A stretch of 64,000 nucleotides of DNA from NCBI GenBank assembly GCA_024195585.1, contig SWBL01000040.1, positions 124,001 through 188,000 of the forward strand. Direction: 5' to 3'. This document shows, one piece after another, positions 32,600 through 44,394 of the stretch. Under the pieces are notes generated by a model. That model was given only the letters and a program-made list of their open reading frames with translations. It was not told the DNA's origin and made no database searches. Numbering within the stretch: the stretch's first letter is position 1; every line of letters begins with the position of its first letter. Both the position numbers and the translations under genes were made by a program. Origin of the DNA: Aureobasidium sp. EXF-3400. Lineage: Eukaryota > Ascomycota > Dothideomycetes > Dothideales > Saccotheciaceae.

Positions 32600-34932
32600 G
32601 ATGCTGCCAATGATCTCGAGGAGACAAAGTGACAGAATGAGAAAGGCTAGTTGTCTGTCAGTGAGTGGAGGAGACAGGAGCATGGTGAGTATTTATACAC
32701 GCACCAAGTGATATATTATCCACCAAAGAAGGTTTGGTTTGGCGTGTTTCCCCGCTTAAATACTCACTATGGTGCTATTGGTCACAGGCACATCATTGCC
32801 TCGACGGACTGTCTTGCATGGTCTGTCCAGTGAGAGACAAGCCACCTTCAATGGATCGTCAGCAGAACTTGCTGCCAAGTCGCGGAAAGAGGCAGGAACG
32901 AACTTGACCGAGGAAGCTAACGAGGAACGTTCTTGTCAATGCTTGAGACCGGCGCCCCGCCATGTGGGTTAACATGGAGTGACCGTGGAGATCATCCTCT
33001 CTCTCCAAGCTTTTGTCCCACAGGCTTGCCGTCTTCAAAACCCTTTTGATCATCATCCGACTTTCCTTCCAGATGATCATAATCTGCTGATCTCCGAGAG
33101 CTCAGAACCCGGATCGATGCTTTTGACGCCCTGCCGGTCCGAGGAACAGGATACTTGAACCGAACACCACTTTTTCGATCTGTACCTCAAGCCCTATCAA
33201 GCTCGGTTACAACCACATCTCAAGCTCAAGGCCAGAGTGAGATGCAGAACAACTCCTCTCGTAATCAGATCCTTCCATACGCCTTTCAAACCAGCCTCAT
33301 GACGCATGTGGAATACCTGCCTCTCAAACCCTTCGCGAAAAGAACAAGGTTACAAAGCATGCCCCGCAGTCTGCAAAAGCGCCCGCAAGTTCAAGCAACA
33401 CCCCGGTCCGTTTTTCGGACACTCTTACCCGCCCTTCTCCAAAGCTTGTTTTGCTACGGCCCTCTTCTCGGAGAAATTCTCGCGATAACTGTTTTTCTCT
33501 CTTTCGCGATGATACCTCCATCGGGAAACGGGCAAAAAAGGTGAATGACGCTCTGTCTGTCTGTGCTGCGGCAGTGATGAGTACGCCCTTCGACAGTATG
33601 AGTGGAGGAAATGTCTGTGGTAGAGGGAAGCGGCATTGACGATAAGGTGTCTAGGTAGATGTTGCCTTTCATCGACTCAGCCTTCTGAACACGTCTCTCA
33701 TGAGCAGGGTGTTGATGCTCATGGGTCATTGTTGCCAACAATTGAGCCCAGGGTGTTGGCCGCAACAACAGTCGAAAACACCTATCATGGCATTTTACCA
33801 CCGCAACAATGTATATTCGAGTTTTGCGGGTGACTACGAGTACTTTAGTCTATGTGTGGTTAGTTCGGCCGTGTGTGTGGATGAACATATCGGTGGCAGA
33901 GGGAAGCGACAATAGAGCAAAGTGGTTCGCAACAGCGAGGTCGATTCCCTGTCAGCATTCCAGGCGCTTGTCTCGGATTCTCTATCAATGTGTCGTCAAC
34001 GTAAGTGGTCAACCAATAACTAACATGCACTGTCTTTCGTTGCCTTCATCGATCTTTCGATGGCATCAGCAGAATCTTCGCTGAACCTATCCATAATCTA
34101 TAACCCTTCCATCCTTGACGTCGTCGTCCTTGTCGCTGCTGCATCAATCATCAGATTGTTCTGTTTTGATATGTGAGAAGGGCACATTTGAAACATGCTG
34201 CTCGAGAGTGCAACAACAGAGAAGCAGAGACCACCAACTTTGCTTCGTCTATGTTCAAGAACAACAGCACCGAACACTGAACCTACATCAGAACCATAAA
34301 TCAACGTTGATCTTTGGTGCACTCTTAGGAAGCGCTACTGTGGCGGTGCTATGCGTTTACACATTGTTACATTGTGCGTCGAGGAGTGGCTAATGACGTT
34401 GATGAAGAAGATGGCGAGGGGAGCGTAGAGAACAATCTAAAGAATAGAGTTGATGGCGACAAAAATGGTGCAATACTCGTCACAGATCTCTAGCAAGAAT
34501 TTTATCGACTAAAGAGCCAAAACAATGATAAACGCTGGATTCAGCCACAATATATCTGTCCCATGCATGGTAAGTCCTCGGTGACGAATCAAAGAACGGG
34601 CTTATACAGCTTATCAGCCACATTTTGCAAGGCAAGCACCCGAAACAAGACTCGCTCTTTTCGCCTTATTTTCTGCAGCAGCGACTGACGGAGCAAATAT
34701 CGACAGAAAGGTAGAGCTGGGATTCGCGGCTGTCAGCAGGCTGAAACAAGGAGTGTACGCGCAGACTTGGAGATATTCGGGAATGTCAGAGCGAATCAAG
34801 AGGTGCATCAAGCCTCCAACTAATCAAGCCTTGGATGATCCTGCAAGCCAGACGCATGAGGACAAGGCTGATATGGGAGGCCGCTCGCAAAGAGGGGGTG
34901 ACGGAGCGGGATTTCATCTTGCTTTTCTGTTC

Positions 34933-34969
<37 letters not shown>

Positions 34970-35025
34970 CCTCGAGTTAAATTATCCTTATCGTATGAGA
35001 ACTCCGAAAAAAAAAATTCAGGAGA
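32600..35025. other. 2.4 kb gene-poor region
   Basis: It separates the alpha-glucosidase promoter from the NACHT-ankyrin gene. A TATAAATA element for the alpha-glucosidase is on the minus strand at about 32690-32697. Open frames (for example 33155-33544) show no family features. A CT microsatellite ends the region. No complete transposon was seen. Confidence 0.45.
34936..34969 (+). repeat. (CT)n microsatellite
   Basis: An almost uninterrupted run of CT dinucleotides, about 34 nt, within the likely leader or core promoter about 60 nt upstream of the ATG of the NACHT-ankyrin gene. Pyrimidine tracts are common just before fungal transcription starts, but such a pure repeat is length-unstable and could vary between strains. 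Confidence 0.85.
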
Positions 35026-36472
35026 ATGAATCCGCCACCACCCTACCAAGCGATCGCGTCTGTGCCTCACGACGACCTACACATGCCCATGCCGCAAAGG
35101 GTGGGTGATGTACACATGAAGTCGCCTTCTCGTCTAGCAACACCCTCTCCTTCGTCGAATTCGAAGAGCGCAATGTATCGCTTCCTCTGCCATAATTTGT
35201 GGCAAGACGCGGTCAACAGGTTGCCCGAAAAAGACAGGAAGTCACTCGAGGTGCCAAAGTCAGGAACCTCTTCCACTACGATCATCGAGGATGCCCTAGC
35301 TGGGGTGAGAAACAGTGAAGACAAGGTCAACAGGGATTTGATCAAAGTAAAGACGAAGAGGGGGGAGGTGACGCTGAGACATTATGTGGATAAGTTGACA
35401 AAGGTCTTGATACAGTTCAGGGAGGTTGGAGATACGCTAGTGCAGTATGACCCGGGGCATGCTGCATTGCCATGGGCGGGCGTGAGGTTACTGTTGAATG
35501 TAGGTCTTCATTTTTGGTACTTACGCGCGAATAATGTGCAACTTCTGATGGAATGCGTGACAGATTGCTGTAAATGACAGCACGAGCTTTCAAGACATGG
35601 CTGAAGGTCTCGAACTAGTCTCGGCCACGATCACCAGATACGCTGTAGTAGAGAGCCTCTACTTGCTCGAGGACTCCTCGCTACGATCTGAACTCACAGA
35701 AAGCATAACAAAACTATATATTTCCATTCTGAGATACCTGGGTATTGCAAAGGCTTATTAAAACAAGAGTACCCTACGTGAGTGGCCAAGATGGTGACTC
35801 CGAGCGGCGATATGTGCTGATTACTGGTCAAGGACGAGTTGGGGAAAGCGCCATCAAGTCATCGCATACCTTGGTTGAGATACCGATCGCAGAAATTAGA
35901 GCTGGTCACAGCGAGGTTGACGAAATCCTCAAACTCATCGATGCTGAAAGTGAGAGGATTAAGATGGCTGTGGCAAATGTAGGACACAACTGATGAAGCT
36001 GCAGAGAAGAAAGACTCCGATCGAAAGCTGAGCGACATCCAAGGAATTGCGGAGTCGACACGAGACGGTGAAACAGATGCTACGATTACATCTAGTATAT
36101 CAGCTGATCAACAACAAAGAACTCGAAAGACTGCGTCAACTTTCTCGCAATATGATGAAGAAGCTTGAGCCCGTAGATGAGGTGACCGCGGAGGTCAACG
36201 AAATGAGAACTCAAAGGATGCGTAAGGCATCAGCGTACCTCTCATGTGCAAGTACTGACCTTTCACAGGAGAAGAAACAAAGCAAAAATTCCAGTGGCTG
36301 TCGACAGTTCCTGCGCAGAGTCACCATGCCAAAGCACACGAAGACTTGGTAGCTGACACAGGTTTATGGCTAATGGAACGCCATCATTACATTGACTGGA
36401 ATCAGACATCCAAGTCATGCGCCATTCTACTCCATGGCTCGCTTGGCTCGGTAAAACAAAGCTGATGTTAAT
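35026..36472 (+). pseudogene. Broken 5' half of a NACHT-ankyrin (NLR-like) gene
   Basis: Encodes the N-terminal domain found ahead of NACHT in many fungal NLR-like proteins: SAMYRFLCHNLWQDAVNRLP, then DPGHAALPWAGVRLLL, intron 35510-35563, and IAVNDSTSFQDMAEGLELVS. Homologous sequence continues past an in-frame TAA at 35759-35761, then through several frame changes (helical SEVDEILKLIDAESERIK at about 35910-35970; KKLEPVDEVTAEVNEM at about 36155-36205; QKFQWLSTVPAQSHH at about 36285-36330). It ends in LLHGSLGS, where the Walker A lysine and threonine should follow but one base is missing next to 36450, throwing the frame into a stop. Either a decayed gene or sequence errors; several independent lesions favour decay. 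Confidence 0.62.
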
Positions 36473-39400
36473 ATGTATCATCTTCAGATGGTGCGGAAGC
36501 TGATGCAAAACAGGACGGTCATCATTGAGCAACTTTTGATCAAACAGAAATCCAATTTCGAAGGGCCAAAGATCGGCTATTTTTACTGCAACGGCTCCGA
36601 ACAACAGCGTACCAGGACGCAGGAGATTCTCGGATCAATAGCAAGACAACTATCGTTCACCGGTTTAGACAAACCACCGGAGCCAGCATTTCTCGAAGCA
36701 TACGACGCTCAGAAGAAAGAAGCTGATGAGAAGAATGCCGACCAGATCGAGCGCCTCGGTATTAAGGGTCTGACTGACTTAATCCCCAGGATCATAGGTG
36801 ACCGCACAGCAATGATTTTGATCGATGCTTTAGATGAGTGTGCAGAAAGATTGGAACTTCTCAAATCGATCAAGATCATTATGGGAAAGGCATCTGTAAA
36901 AGCGATCATCTCGGGCCGAAGCGAAGTCTGCCAGGATATGCCAAAGGACGAGTTTCCTGTTCATATTGGTATTAGCCAGAGCGATAACAAAGACGACATC
37001 CGGAAATATGTCACCTCAGAGGTCAATCGAGCCATTTCCGACAGACGACTGCTCAGAGGCAAGGTGGGTGATGAACTGAAGGAGACCATAATCCAGAAGT
37101 TAAATGATTCTGCGCAAGGAATGTAAGTCCATGTTCAAAGTGGATCAAACCGCGGAGACACGGTGATCATGTGGAGTTATGCATGTGTGGGACGCAATGT
37201 CTTTCAGATCCAAGACATCCTCGGATGGCGCGCAACAAAACGCTCTGACTGGAGGTGGTGACGATCTGTACAGACTCTGTGTGTCAACAAGTATACATCA
37301 GCGATGATCCAGTTTGTGTCCAGTGCAGCACCATCCGAAATGAAACGACACTTCGGACAATTCCGCTGACAAGACTAGGTTCCTTTGGGTCAAGCTTCAG
37401 CTTCAGAACTTGTGCCACGAGGGCATCAAGCGAGAAAAAGATGTCCTGATCGAGCTCGAGAAGAATCCCACAGAAATCGGCCAGCTGTATGAAAGTATCT
37501 TTGAGCGTATCATACGGTCCGGACCGAGCAGTAGAGAGATTGCGGAGTCCGTGCTCCGATGGCTCTTGATAGCTAGGCGTCCACTCACAATCAGTACCAT
37601 TGTTGAAGCTGTGTCTGAGGCTGAAGATGAGTTGGAGAAAGAAGACGTGCTGGACGTTTGCCGAAACCTGGTCATTGCCGACGACGAGACCGACACATTT
37701 AGGTTCGCGCATCTGTCCGTTCAGGAGTTTCTCGAGAAACAGCAAGGATACGAAGTTGATGCCTTGCATAATTTCGCAGCACTGAGATGCCTGGAAGAGT
37801 TTGCGTCATTTGGACGGAAGACACATGATGAGGAAACTCGCCCCGATCCAAATGCGAAGACCTTCTACGCCTATTCAGTAGCCAACTGGGTATACCATTC
37901 TCTCAAGGTTAAAGATCGCAGTGAGGATCTTGTCGACAGACTGGAATCGTTCTTGAGAGACGACGATGCATTTGGCGACTGGAACAATGATGCGTTGGAA
38001 AGTATCGAGCGACAAGAGTATTTCTCATCATTTACCGACTTCGAGTATCCATGTTTGAACGGACACAAGGCAACACAGACATTTGTAATAGCAAAGCTTG
38101 GTCTGACAGATGCATTCGAAGAGCACTCGGATCTCGATTGGAACTACAACAACATCAGAGGCGAAGCACCGATTCACGTAGCTGCCTTTGCAGGTAACCT
38201 CGAGATCGTCAAGAGGCTTATTGAAGAGCAAGGAATGGATGTCAATCATCAAGGCGACACTACATTTGGCCCAATTTTGGCTGCGTGCGTAAATGGGCAC
38301 AAAAGCGTGGTGGAGTACTTGCTCTCGTTGGAAGGTGTCGAAGTGAACTGTCGAAGCGACACCTGGATGACACCGTTGATAACCGCAGCCAGAGCTGGTA
38401 ATCATGATTTATGTCGACTGCTCCTGGAAAAGGGAGGTGCTCTCGTGGATTTTCAAGCACTGGGTGGCAACACCGCCCTGATCATTGCAGCAGAATCTGG
38501 CAGGTTATCGACTGTCCAAACGATCTTGAAGAGTGGGGCCGATGTAGAAATCGTTGGTCGTGGCAAGCTCACTGCTCTACTTGCTGCAGCAATGTTTCGA
38601 GAGGACCAGTACCATGACGTTGTCAGGCTCCTCATCCGCCATGACGCCAACGTCAATGCTCAGGATAAAGGTGGAGAGACGGCTCTTCATACGGCAGCAC
38701 GAGCCGGTGACCTTGATATGGTGCGATTGCTCATCTCGAAGAAAGCAAAAATCAATATCAAGAACGATGAAGGTAGATCAGCCTTGGACTTTGCTTGTGG
38801 ACGAAACCACTTGGAAGTCATCCAGTACCTCCTCAAACATGACGCGATATGTGAGCCAGATGCCTCTGGTCGAACGGAACTTCATGAAATTATTGGCGGA
38901 CACGGAAAGTGTGATATTGACACCATCCAGCTATTTGTTTCTAAGGGTGTCAATGTCAATGCCACAGATGATGAGGGTATAAGTAAGTATTCGTTACTAT
39001 GCTTCCCTTGTGAAGATGGCTCATACAGTTACTAGGTGCTCTTCACCTTGCCGCTAAACGAGGAGATCAAGCCATTGTCAAAACACTTATTGCCACCGGC
39101 GCCGATTTCAACGTCAGAAGTGCTACTGGTCAGACGCTTCTCCATAAAGCGGCCATCGGAGGATCCGTCGATGTTGTCCGGAGTGTTCTAGGATACGGCG
39201 TGGACCTTGAAGCAAGAAACAATAGCAACAAGACACCTTTGGCTGTCGCGTGTGCTGAACGACATGGTTCTGACGATGTAATTCAACTTCTACTCGCTGC
39301 CGGAGCCAAAGTATCAGTAGTAGACCGAGGGGCCTCGACACCCTTGCATCAACTTGCGAACAACTCGAGAACGACAGCGGCCATGATGCTTCTGGATACT

Positions 39401-41656
39401 GGCGAGATTGATCTTGCGCTGCGCACGCGATCTGGATTTACCGTCCTCGATTGCGCTGCTTTCGAAGGTGATTATGAGCTCGTGCGCAATTTGCTTCAAA
39501 GAGGAGCAGACTGCGCCCGAACACCCCCAGGCAAAGACTCGGCACTGCACTGTGCGGTCCAGGCAGGGAAAGACGACAACCTATATGCAATAGTCGAACT
39601 GTTACTTGAGAAAGGGTGTGATGTTAACGCCAGGAGTCGCAACGGCCGTACGCCCTTGCACGAGTATATGGGCGGACAACGAGGCAAGGAAAATATTGTG
39701 CGACTATTCCTGGCCCGGGGAGCCGGAGTCAACATTCAGGACAATGACGGCGATTCTGTTCTGCACTGCCATGCACAAAACTCACAAGCGTCCGAATCTA
39801 TGCTTGAGTTACTTCTCGAAAATAACGCAGATTCGAGTTTGGCCAACAACGAAGGATTGACGCCAGTGCATGAATTGGCAAAGAACGGCTTTGCAACACT
39901 TTTGCGAACTCTCCTGAAAAAAACAGGTGCCGATCCTTTGGCCAAGGACAAGCATAACCGACAGCCTATCCAGTATGCTGCAAGGACGAATGAAGCAACA
40001 ATTCGAGTCTTGTTGGACTTTGATGCCGACGTCAATGTTACTGGATCAGACTGGCCCAGCCCGATCGTGTACGCGTCTTCGGAGGCTAACCTGCAAGTGT
40101 TAAGGCTTCTATTAGATGGTGGAGCGGATGCGAAAAGTGAAGATCCTGGAGACCCTGGCTGGACTGCTCTCCACGCTGCATGCAAGCGCATTGATCCCGA
40201 CCCGGCATTCGCAGAATTACTCATCGCGCATGGTGCTGATGTAAATGCTGTCACCAAGATCTCCAAGACAACGCCCTTGCACAACGCTGTTAGCAGTGCT
40301 GCAGTCGTGCGGCTTCTCTTGGATGAAGGTGCTTCAGTCGATGCTCAAGACTCGGATGGCAAGACTCCGTTGATACTTGCTTGCGAGAATGTGAACAACG
40401 CGGGAGTCGTCGAGCTCCTGATAGGAGCAAATGCGAATCCGATGATCAAAGAAAAGACCTTTGGGTCTACAGGTCTCCACTGCAGTTGTTTCTGGGATGA
40501 ACTTGCGCCTATCGTCATTCGAAGCGGCAGATGCGACGACTTCAACGCTGAGGACAAGGATGGCTATTCGCCCTTGGTCTATGCCGCCGCTTATGCTCGT
40601 TCAAGTGCCGTCGAATGCTTACTCCAGACTGGCAAAATCAAGGTATACCACGATGGCCCAAACGCCAAGATGAATGCGTGTATGTTTGCGGCACAAGTTG
40701 GCAGCACTGAGGTGGTCAGGTTGCTGATCGGATACGATGAAAGCGTCGTCTTGAAAGTGAATAACCACAAGGATACTGCGCTGCACCATGCTTGTCGAAA
40801 CGGCCATCTGGGAGTAGTAAGGTTATTGCTAGAGACTAATGCTTCCAACGCCGAGGCAGTCAACAGTAGGAAGCGCACTGCTTTCGACGAAGCAGCGGAA
40901 GGCGGACATACTGATGTAGTCGCTTTCATGCTGAAACGAGATGATGTTAATCCGCTTCACATCTCTCGGCGGAACTATACGCCTTTGTTGTGGGCAGCTT
41001 GGACAGGAAAGCAGGACCTGATAGAGATGCTCATGGCTGTCGAGGGCACAGATTTGGGACATACCACGACAGGAGGCCGAACGCTCTTCACGATAGCAGC
41101 TTCAGTCGGCCTCAAAGGTCTGTGTCGTGATCTAATCGAAAGGGGGATTGCGAACGTCACACAGCCCAGCTTTGATGATGGATTCACTCCCTTGCATTGT
41201 GCCACGGATTCCAACAAGGCAGGAGTGATCGAGCTCCTACTTGGACAGCCTGGAGTTGACAAAAACTTCTGTACACATCAGGGCTACACTCCATTGTGGT
41301 ATGCTGTAAAACAAGAGAACACAAAGTCGGTCATGACGCTGTTGGGACACCAAGTCGACGTCGATAGATCCGACAACCGAGCAAGGACACCGCTGCTTGT
41401 AGCAGTCCAAAATAGTAACGAGGAGATTGTGAGGATGTTGCTAAACGCAGGAGCAAGGGCGCAGCTAGACGAAGCGCTTGAGATCGCGTTGTTGAACAGA
41501 GACGAAGAGATAACGCGATTACTCCGAGACGCCGGGGCAGTCGAGCATGATGAGGGCTTTGGTCTTGAGGAACTCATGGCCGAGTCATCATATCAAGCTC
41601 CGATGGACCAAGAGATGCAAGCGACATCTGGTGCTGAGGATATCGAGGAGATTTGA
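36473..41656 (+). CDS. NACHT (Walker B part) plus about 32 ankyrin repeats
   Basis: Three exons (introns 37123-37378 and 38983-39035) close into a 1624-codon frame without any stop, in sharp contrast to the broken segment just upstream. Residues 1-215 hold the NACHT remainder: IGYFYCNGSEQQRTRTQEIL, Walker B MILIDALDEC and AIISGRSEVCQDMP. Then come the winged-helix-like LYESIFERIIRSGPSSREIA and FRFAHLSVQEFLEK, and from about residue 480 some 32 ankyrin repeats (TALHTAARAGDLDMVRLL type). This is the fungal NLR-like plan: a nucleotide switch with a repeat sensor, linked in the family to non-self recognition and cell death. Without Walker A the present frame would not bind ATP normally. The ATG at 36473 is simply the first of the open frame; the original start was 35026. 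Confidence 0.75.
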
Positions 41657-42485
41657 CGAAACCTACTGCTATACTGAGCAGATGGACGCTGAGCATGAAT
41701 GGGACGGGCGTGGATCGAAGCTTCTGGTGAACGTATCATCACCCTTTGATAATTACGATGTATGTGTCTTTCGGAAAATCAAATTCAGGAGTTCAAGGTC
41801 ACAGTATCTTGATGGTGAAAGAGCAAGTAAGACGCGTAACGAAAGAAAGGGAAGAAGCAAGACGCGTTGACGTCATCCACTTGTTCCTTCTCGCTGAGCG
41901 TACAACCTTGTCACTTTTCTATCTATGAGTACCAACGATACAAAATGACCCTGTCAAGATGACAAGGAGCAGCAATGAAATCCGTCTGTTTCGTTGCCAG
42001 GTAGAGAAGACCAATAACCGGCAAAGCTTGTCACTTATGACATGAAATGGGAGAGGCATCAAATGCTGCGATGCCAATCTTCGATGAGATCTCGACAACT
42101 CTTTTCAAGGACATTGAAAGACGGGAACCACCTTCTAGATCTTGTCACAGAGGGAAATGTCAAGTCAGATAAATTGGAAAAACACAAATCCGCTATGCTT
42201 TGATTGTGCTGTAGAATTCTCTTTATTCTATTCATTGCTTTTGTAGAACAAAACTCCAGAGACATAGCCCCTCTAGAAAACACAAAAAGGAACCAGAAAT
42301 ACACCGTTTCATTTCGTCTATGCAAAACAGAACCGTTCGAAAAAAGTCATAGGGGCGGCAGGTTGTGGAGAGGCTGCTGTGACACTGATAGAAACAGTGG
42401 GCGGAGTGTGAAGAGCGTCTGTGGGAGTGGCAGGACGGCTCTTCGGAGGCGTAAGAGGAGGCGAAATTGGAAGGGGATGAAATCT
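41657..42485. other. Convergent intergenic region, no gene seen
   Basis: Shared 3' flank of the NACHT-ankyrin gene (plus) and SSZ1 (minus). No supported frame or repeat. Confidence 0.4.
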
Positions 42486-44147
42486 TCATGCGCTGGCCTC
42501 AATGGTACCGCGGACACCGGTCTTGGAACCGACCTCACGGGCAATGACCTGGACTGAAAGGTCGGCGTTGACGTTGATCTGGATCTCGACCTTGCTGCCC
42601 TTCTTGACGTCCTTGACGGCGGCCTCGGCGATAACATCACCGGCCTTCCAGATCTTCTCGCGGGTCTCCTCAGGCTCGTCGTCGCTGTCATCGTCCGAGT
42701 CCTCGTCGTCACCGTTGGCCTCCTTGGGAGCGGGCTCCTCCTTGGTGACCTTGATCTCGCTGACACCCTCGCAGAGCTTGACAAGAACATCACCCTCGGC
42801 AGCGTTGAATTGGGCGGTGCGGCGGACGGGAACGGCGGTGTTGGCGTCGATCAGAGTAACGAACTCGTCGCCAACGAGAACACCAATGGCCTTGGCAAGG
42901 TGAGGGGCGACAGTGACGGCGGGGTGGGTGCTCTGCTCGACATCCTCCTTCTCGAACTCGCTGATCAAGCTGGCCTGAATGGCGGCACCACGAACGGTAA
43001 GCTCGCTGGGGTTGACGGCAGCGGGGTTGGTAGAGGGAGCGGTGACGGTGGCATCGGCGAAGATGGACTTGAGGTTGCTGGCGATCTTGGGAGTGTGCGA
43101 AGAACCACCGGAAAGGAGGATCTCGTTGATGTCGAGGTTGTCAAGACCGGCCTTTTGCACGGCAGACTCGATCAGGCGGTTGAAAGAGCCGAAGACCTTG
43201 CTGCCGAGAAGCTCGTATCTGGTGCGGTTGATGGTCAAGCTGAAGTCGATACCGTCGGCGAGCGACTCAATGCTGAAGGCAGCGGAGGCACCAAGGGACA
43301 AGCTTTTCTTGACGGCCTCAGCCTCGAGCTTCAGCTTGGCGAGCGAACGCTCGTTGGTGCGAGGGTCAGTCTTGTTCTTCTTCATGAACTCCTTTGCGGC
43401 GTAGTCGATCAGGGCTTGGTCGAGCTGAGCACCACCAAGCTCGTAGTCGTGGGCAGTAGCCAAGACGGTGTACATACCACCGCGCGAGGCAACAACAGCA
43501 ATGTCGGTACGGGTACCGCCAATGTCGGCAACAACGACGTTCTTGTCGTGGGTCGAGTTCTCGTTGATCTTGGCATCGTGGGCAAGGAGAGCAGCGACGG
43601 GCTCGGGGATGAATTGAATAACCTCAAGACCAGCATCGGTAGCGGCCTTGTTCAGAGCGTCCTTCTGAGCATCGGTGAAGTCTGAGGGAATGGTGATGAT
43701 GGCAGCGTTGACCTTCTTGCCCATGTAGTCGGAAGCGGAGGAAGCGAGACGGCGCAGGTGACGGACGGTGATCTCGTGGATTGTGCGGGTGTTTTGCTCG
43801 TCGGCCTCGGTATCCTTGATCTGGAAGGCAATGGTGTTCTCGGCATCGACGGGGTGGGCAGAAGCGTGGCAGTTGGTAGGGTCTATCGACTTGAAGTCCT
43901 TGCCGAGGAAGTCTCTGAAGTATGCGACGGTGTTCTTGGGGTTGCGGACGAGTTGCGACTTGGCCTCGGTACCCTGGAACTCCTCACCATCGACGTAGGA
44001 GAGGACGGTGGGGATCTGACGGTCACCAAGCTCGTTGGCGATAACCTCGACCTTGGCCTCGCCTGAGGTGTAGGCGATGGAGCTGTACGAGTTACCAAAG
44101 GAGATACCAATGGCAACCTTGGGGGCGGTCTCGCCTTCGGAGCTCAT
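42486..44147 (-). CDS. SSZ1: Ssz1, ribosome-associated Hsp70-like protein
   Basis: Atypical Hsp70 that pairs with zuotin to form the ribosome-associated complex, which drives Ssb on nascent chains. One exon, 553 residues from the ATG at 44147; the open frame extends 53 codons further but the Hsp70 fold begins at once with KVAIGISFGNSYSSIAY. Further landmarks: GDRQIPTVLSYVDGEEFQGT, the phosphate-2-like NVVVADIGGTRTDIAVV, and ILLSGGSSHTPKI. The substrate-binding domain is short, as in Ssz1, with an acidic insert (DDEDSDDDSDDEPEE). Codon choice is strongly biased to C-ending codons, as expected for a highly expressed protein. Divergent from RRP40 with only 247 nt between start codons. Confidence 0.93.
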   Translation of the reverse strand: MSSEGETAPKVAIGISFGNSYSSIAYTSGEAKVEVIANELGDRQIPTVLSYVDGEEFQGTEAKSQLVRNPKNTVAYFRDFLGKDFKSIDPTNCHASAHPVDAENTIAFQIKDTEADEQNTRTIHEITVRHLRRLASSASDYMGKKVNAAIITIPSDFTDAQKDALNKAATDAGLEVIQFIPEPVAALLAHDAKINENSTHDKNVVVADIGGTRTDIAVVASRGGMYTVLATAHDYELGGAQLDQALIDYAAKEFMKKNKTDPRTNERSLAKLKLEAEAVKKSLSLGASAAFSIESLADGIDFSLTINRTRYELLGSKVFGSFNRLIESAVQKAGLDNLDINEILLSGGSSHTPKIASNLKSIFADATVTAPSTNPAAVNPSELTVRGAAIQASLISEFEKEDVEQSTHPAVTVAPHLAKAIGVLVGDEFVTLIDANTAVPVRRTAQFNAAEGDVLVKLCEGVSEIKVTKEEPAPKEANGDDEDSDDDSDDEPEETREKIWKAGDVIAEAAVKDVKKGSKVEIQINVNADLSVQVIAREVGSKTGVRGTIEASA

Positions 44148-44394
44148 TTTGAATGTGGTGTGGGTGAAGCGGCTGAAAAGACTGGTGTGAGAGATTGTCG
44201 CAAACGGGGATAGAAGGGCGACAGGGAAAGGGCGAATGGGATGCTTGTAGAGAATTGGAACCTCTTTTGGATGGGACTTTGCGCTCCAGACTCGAATAAA
44301 TTTCATGCCGAGGTTGACCCGTCACTGCGCTGCCTTTACTGTATTCAGATCAGCCCTTCGTCATCGCCGCAGATTTCAGAAAACCAACTCAATC
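44148..44394. promoter_or_regulatory. Bidirectional promoter SSZ1 / RRP40
   Basis: A 247-nt gap between two divergent start codons of housekeeping genes. It must hold both core promoters and leaders. No distinct TATA box was seen, which fits constitutively expressed genes. Confidence 0.6.

Noticed and set aside
32600..32683. Longer N-terminus of the alpha-glucosidase starting at 32683
   Set aside because: It would begin only about 7 nt from the TATA element, so it is unlikely to be in the transcript; the start at 32599 gives a good signal peptide.
33585..33915. Repeated short block GG(T/C)AGAGGGAAGCG at about 33630 and 33897
   Set aside because: Only about 16 nt of similarity, with no extension on either side; likely chance.
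42502..43685. Long open frames on the plus strand opposite SSZ1
   Set aside because: They are antisense shadows caused by the strong C-ending codon bias of the real gene.
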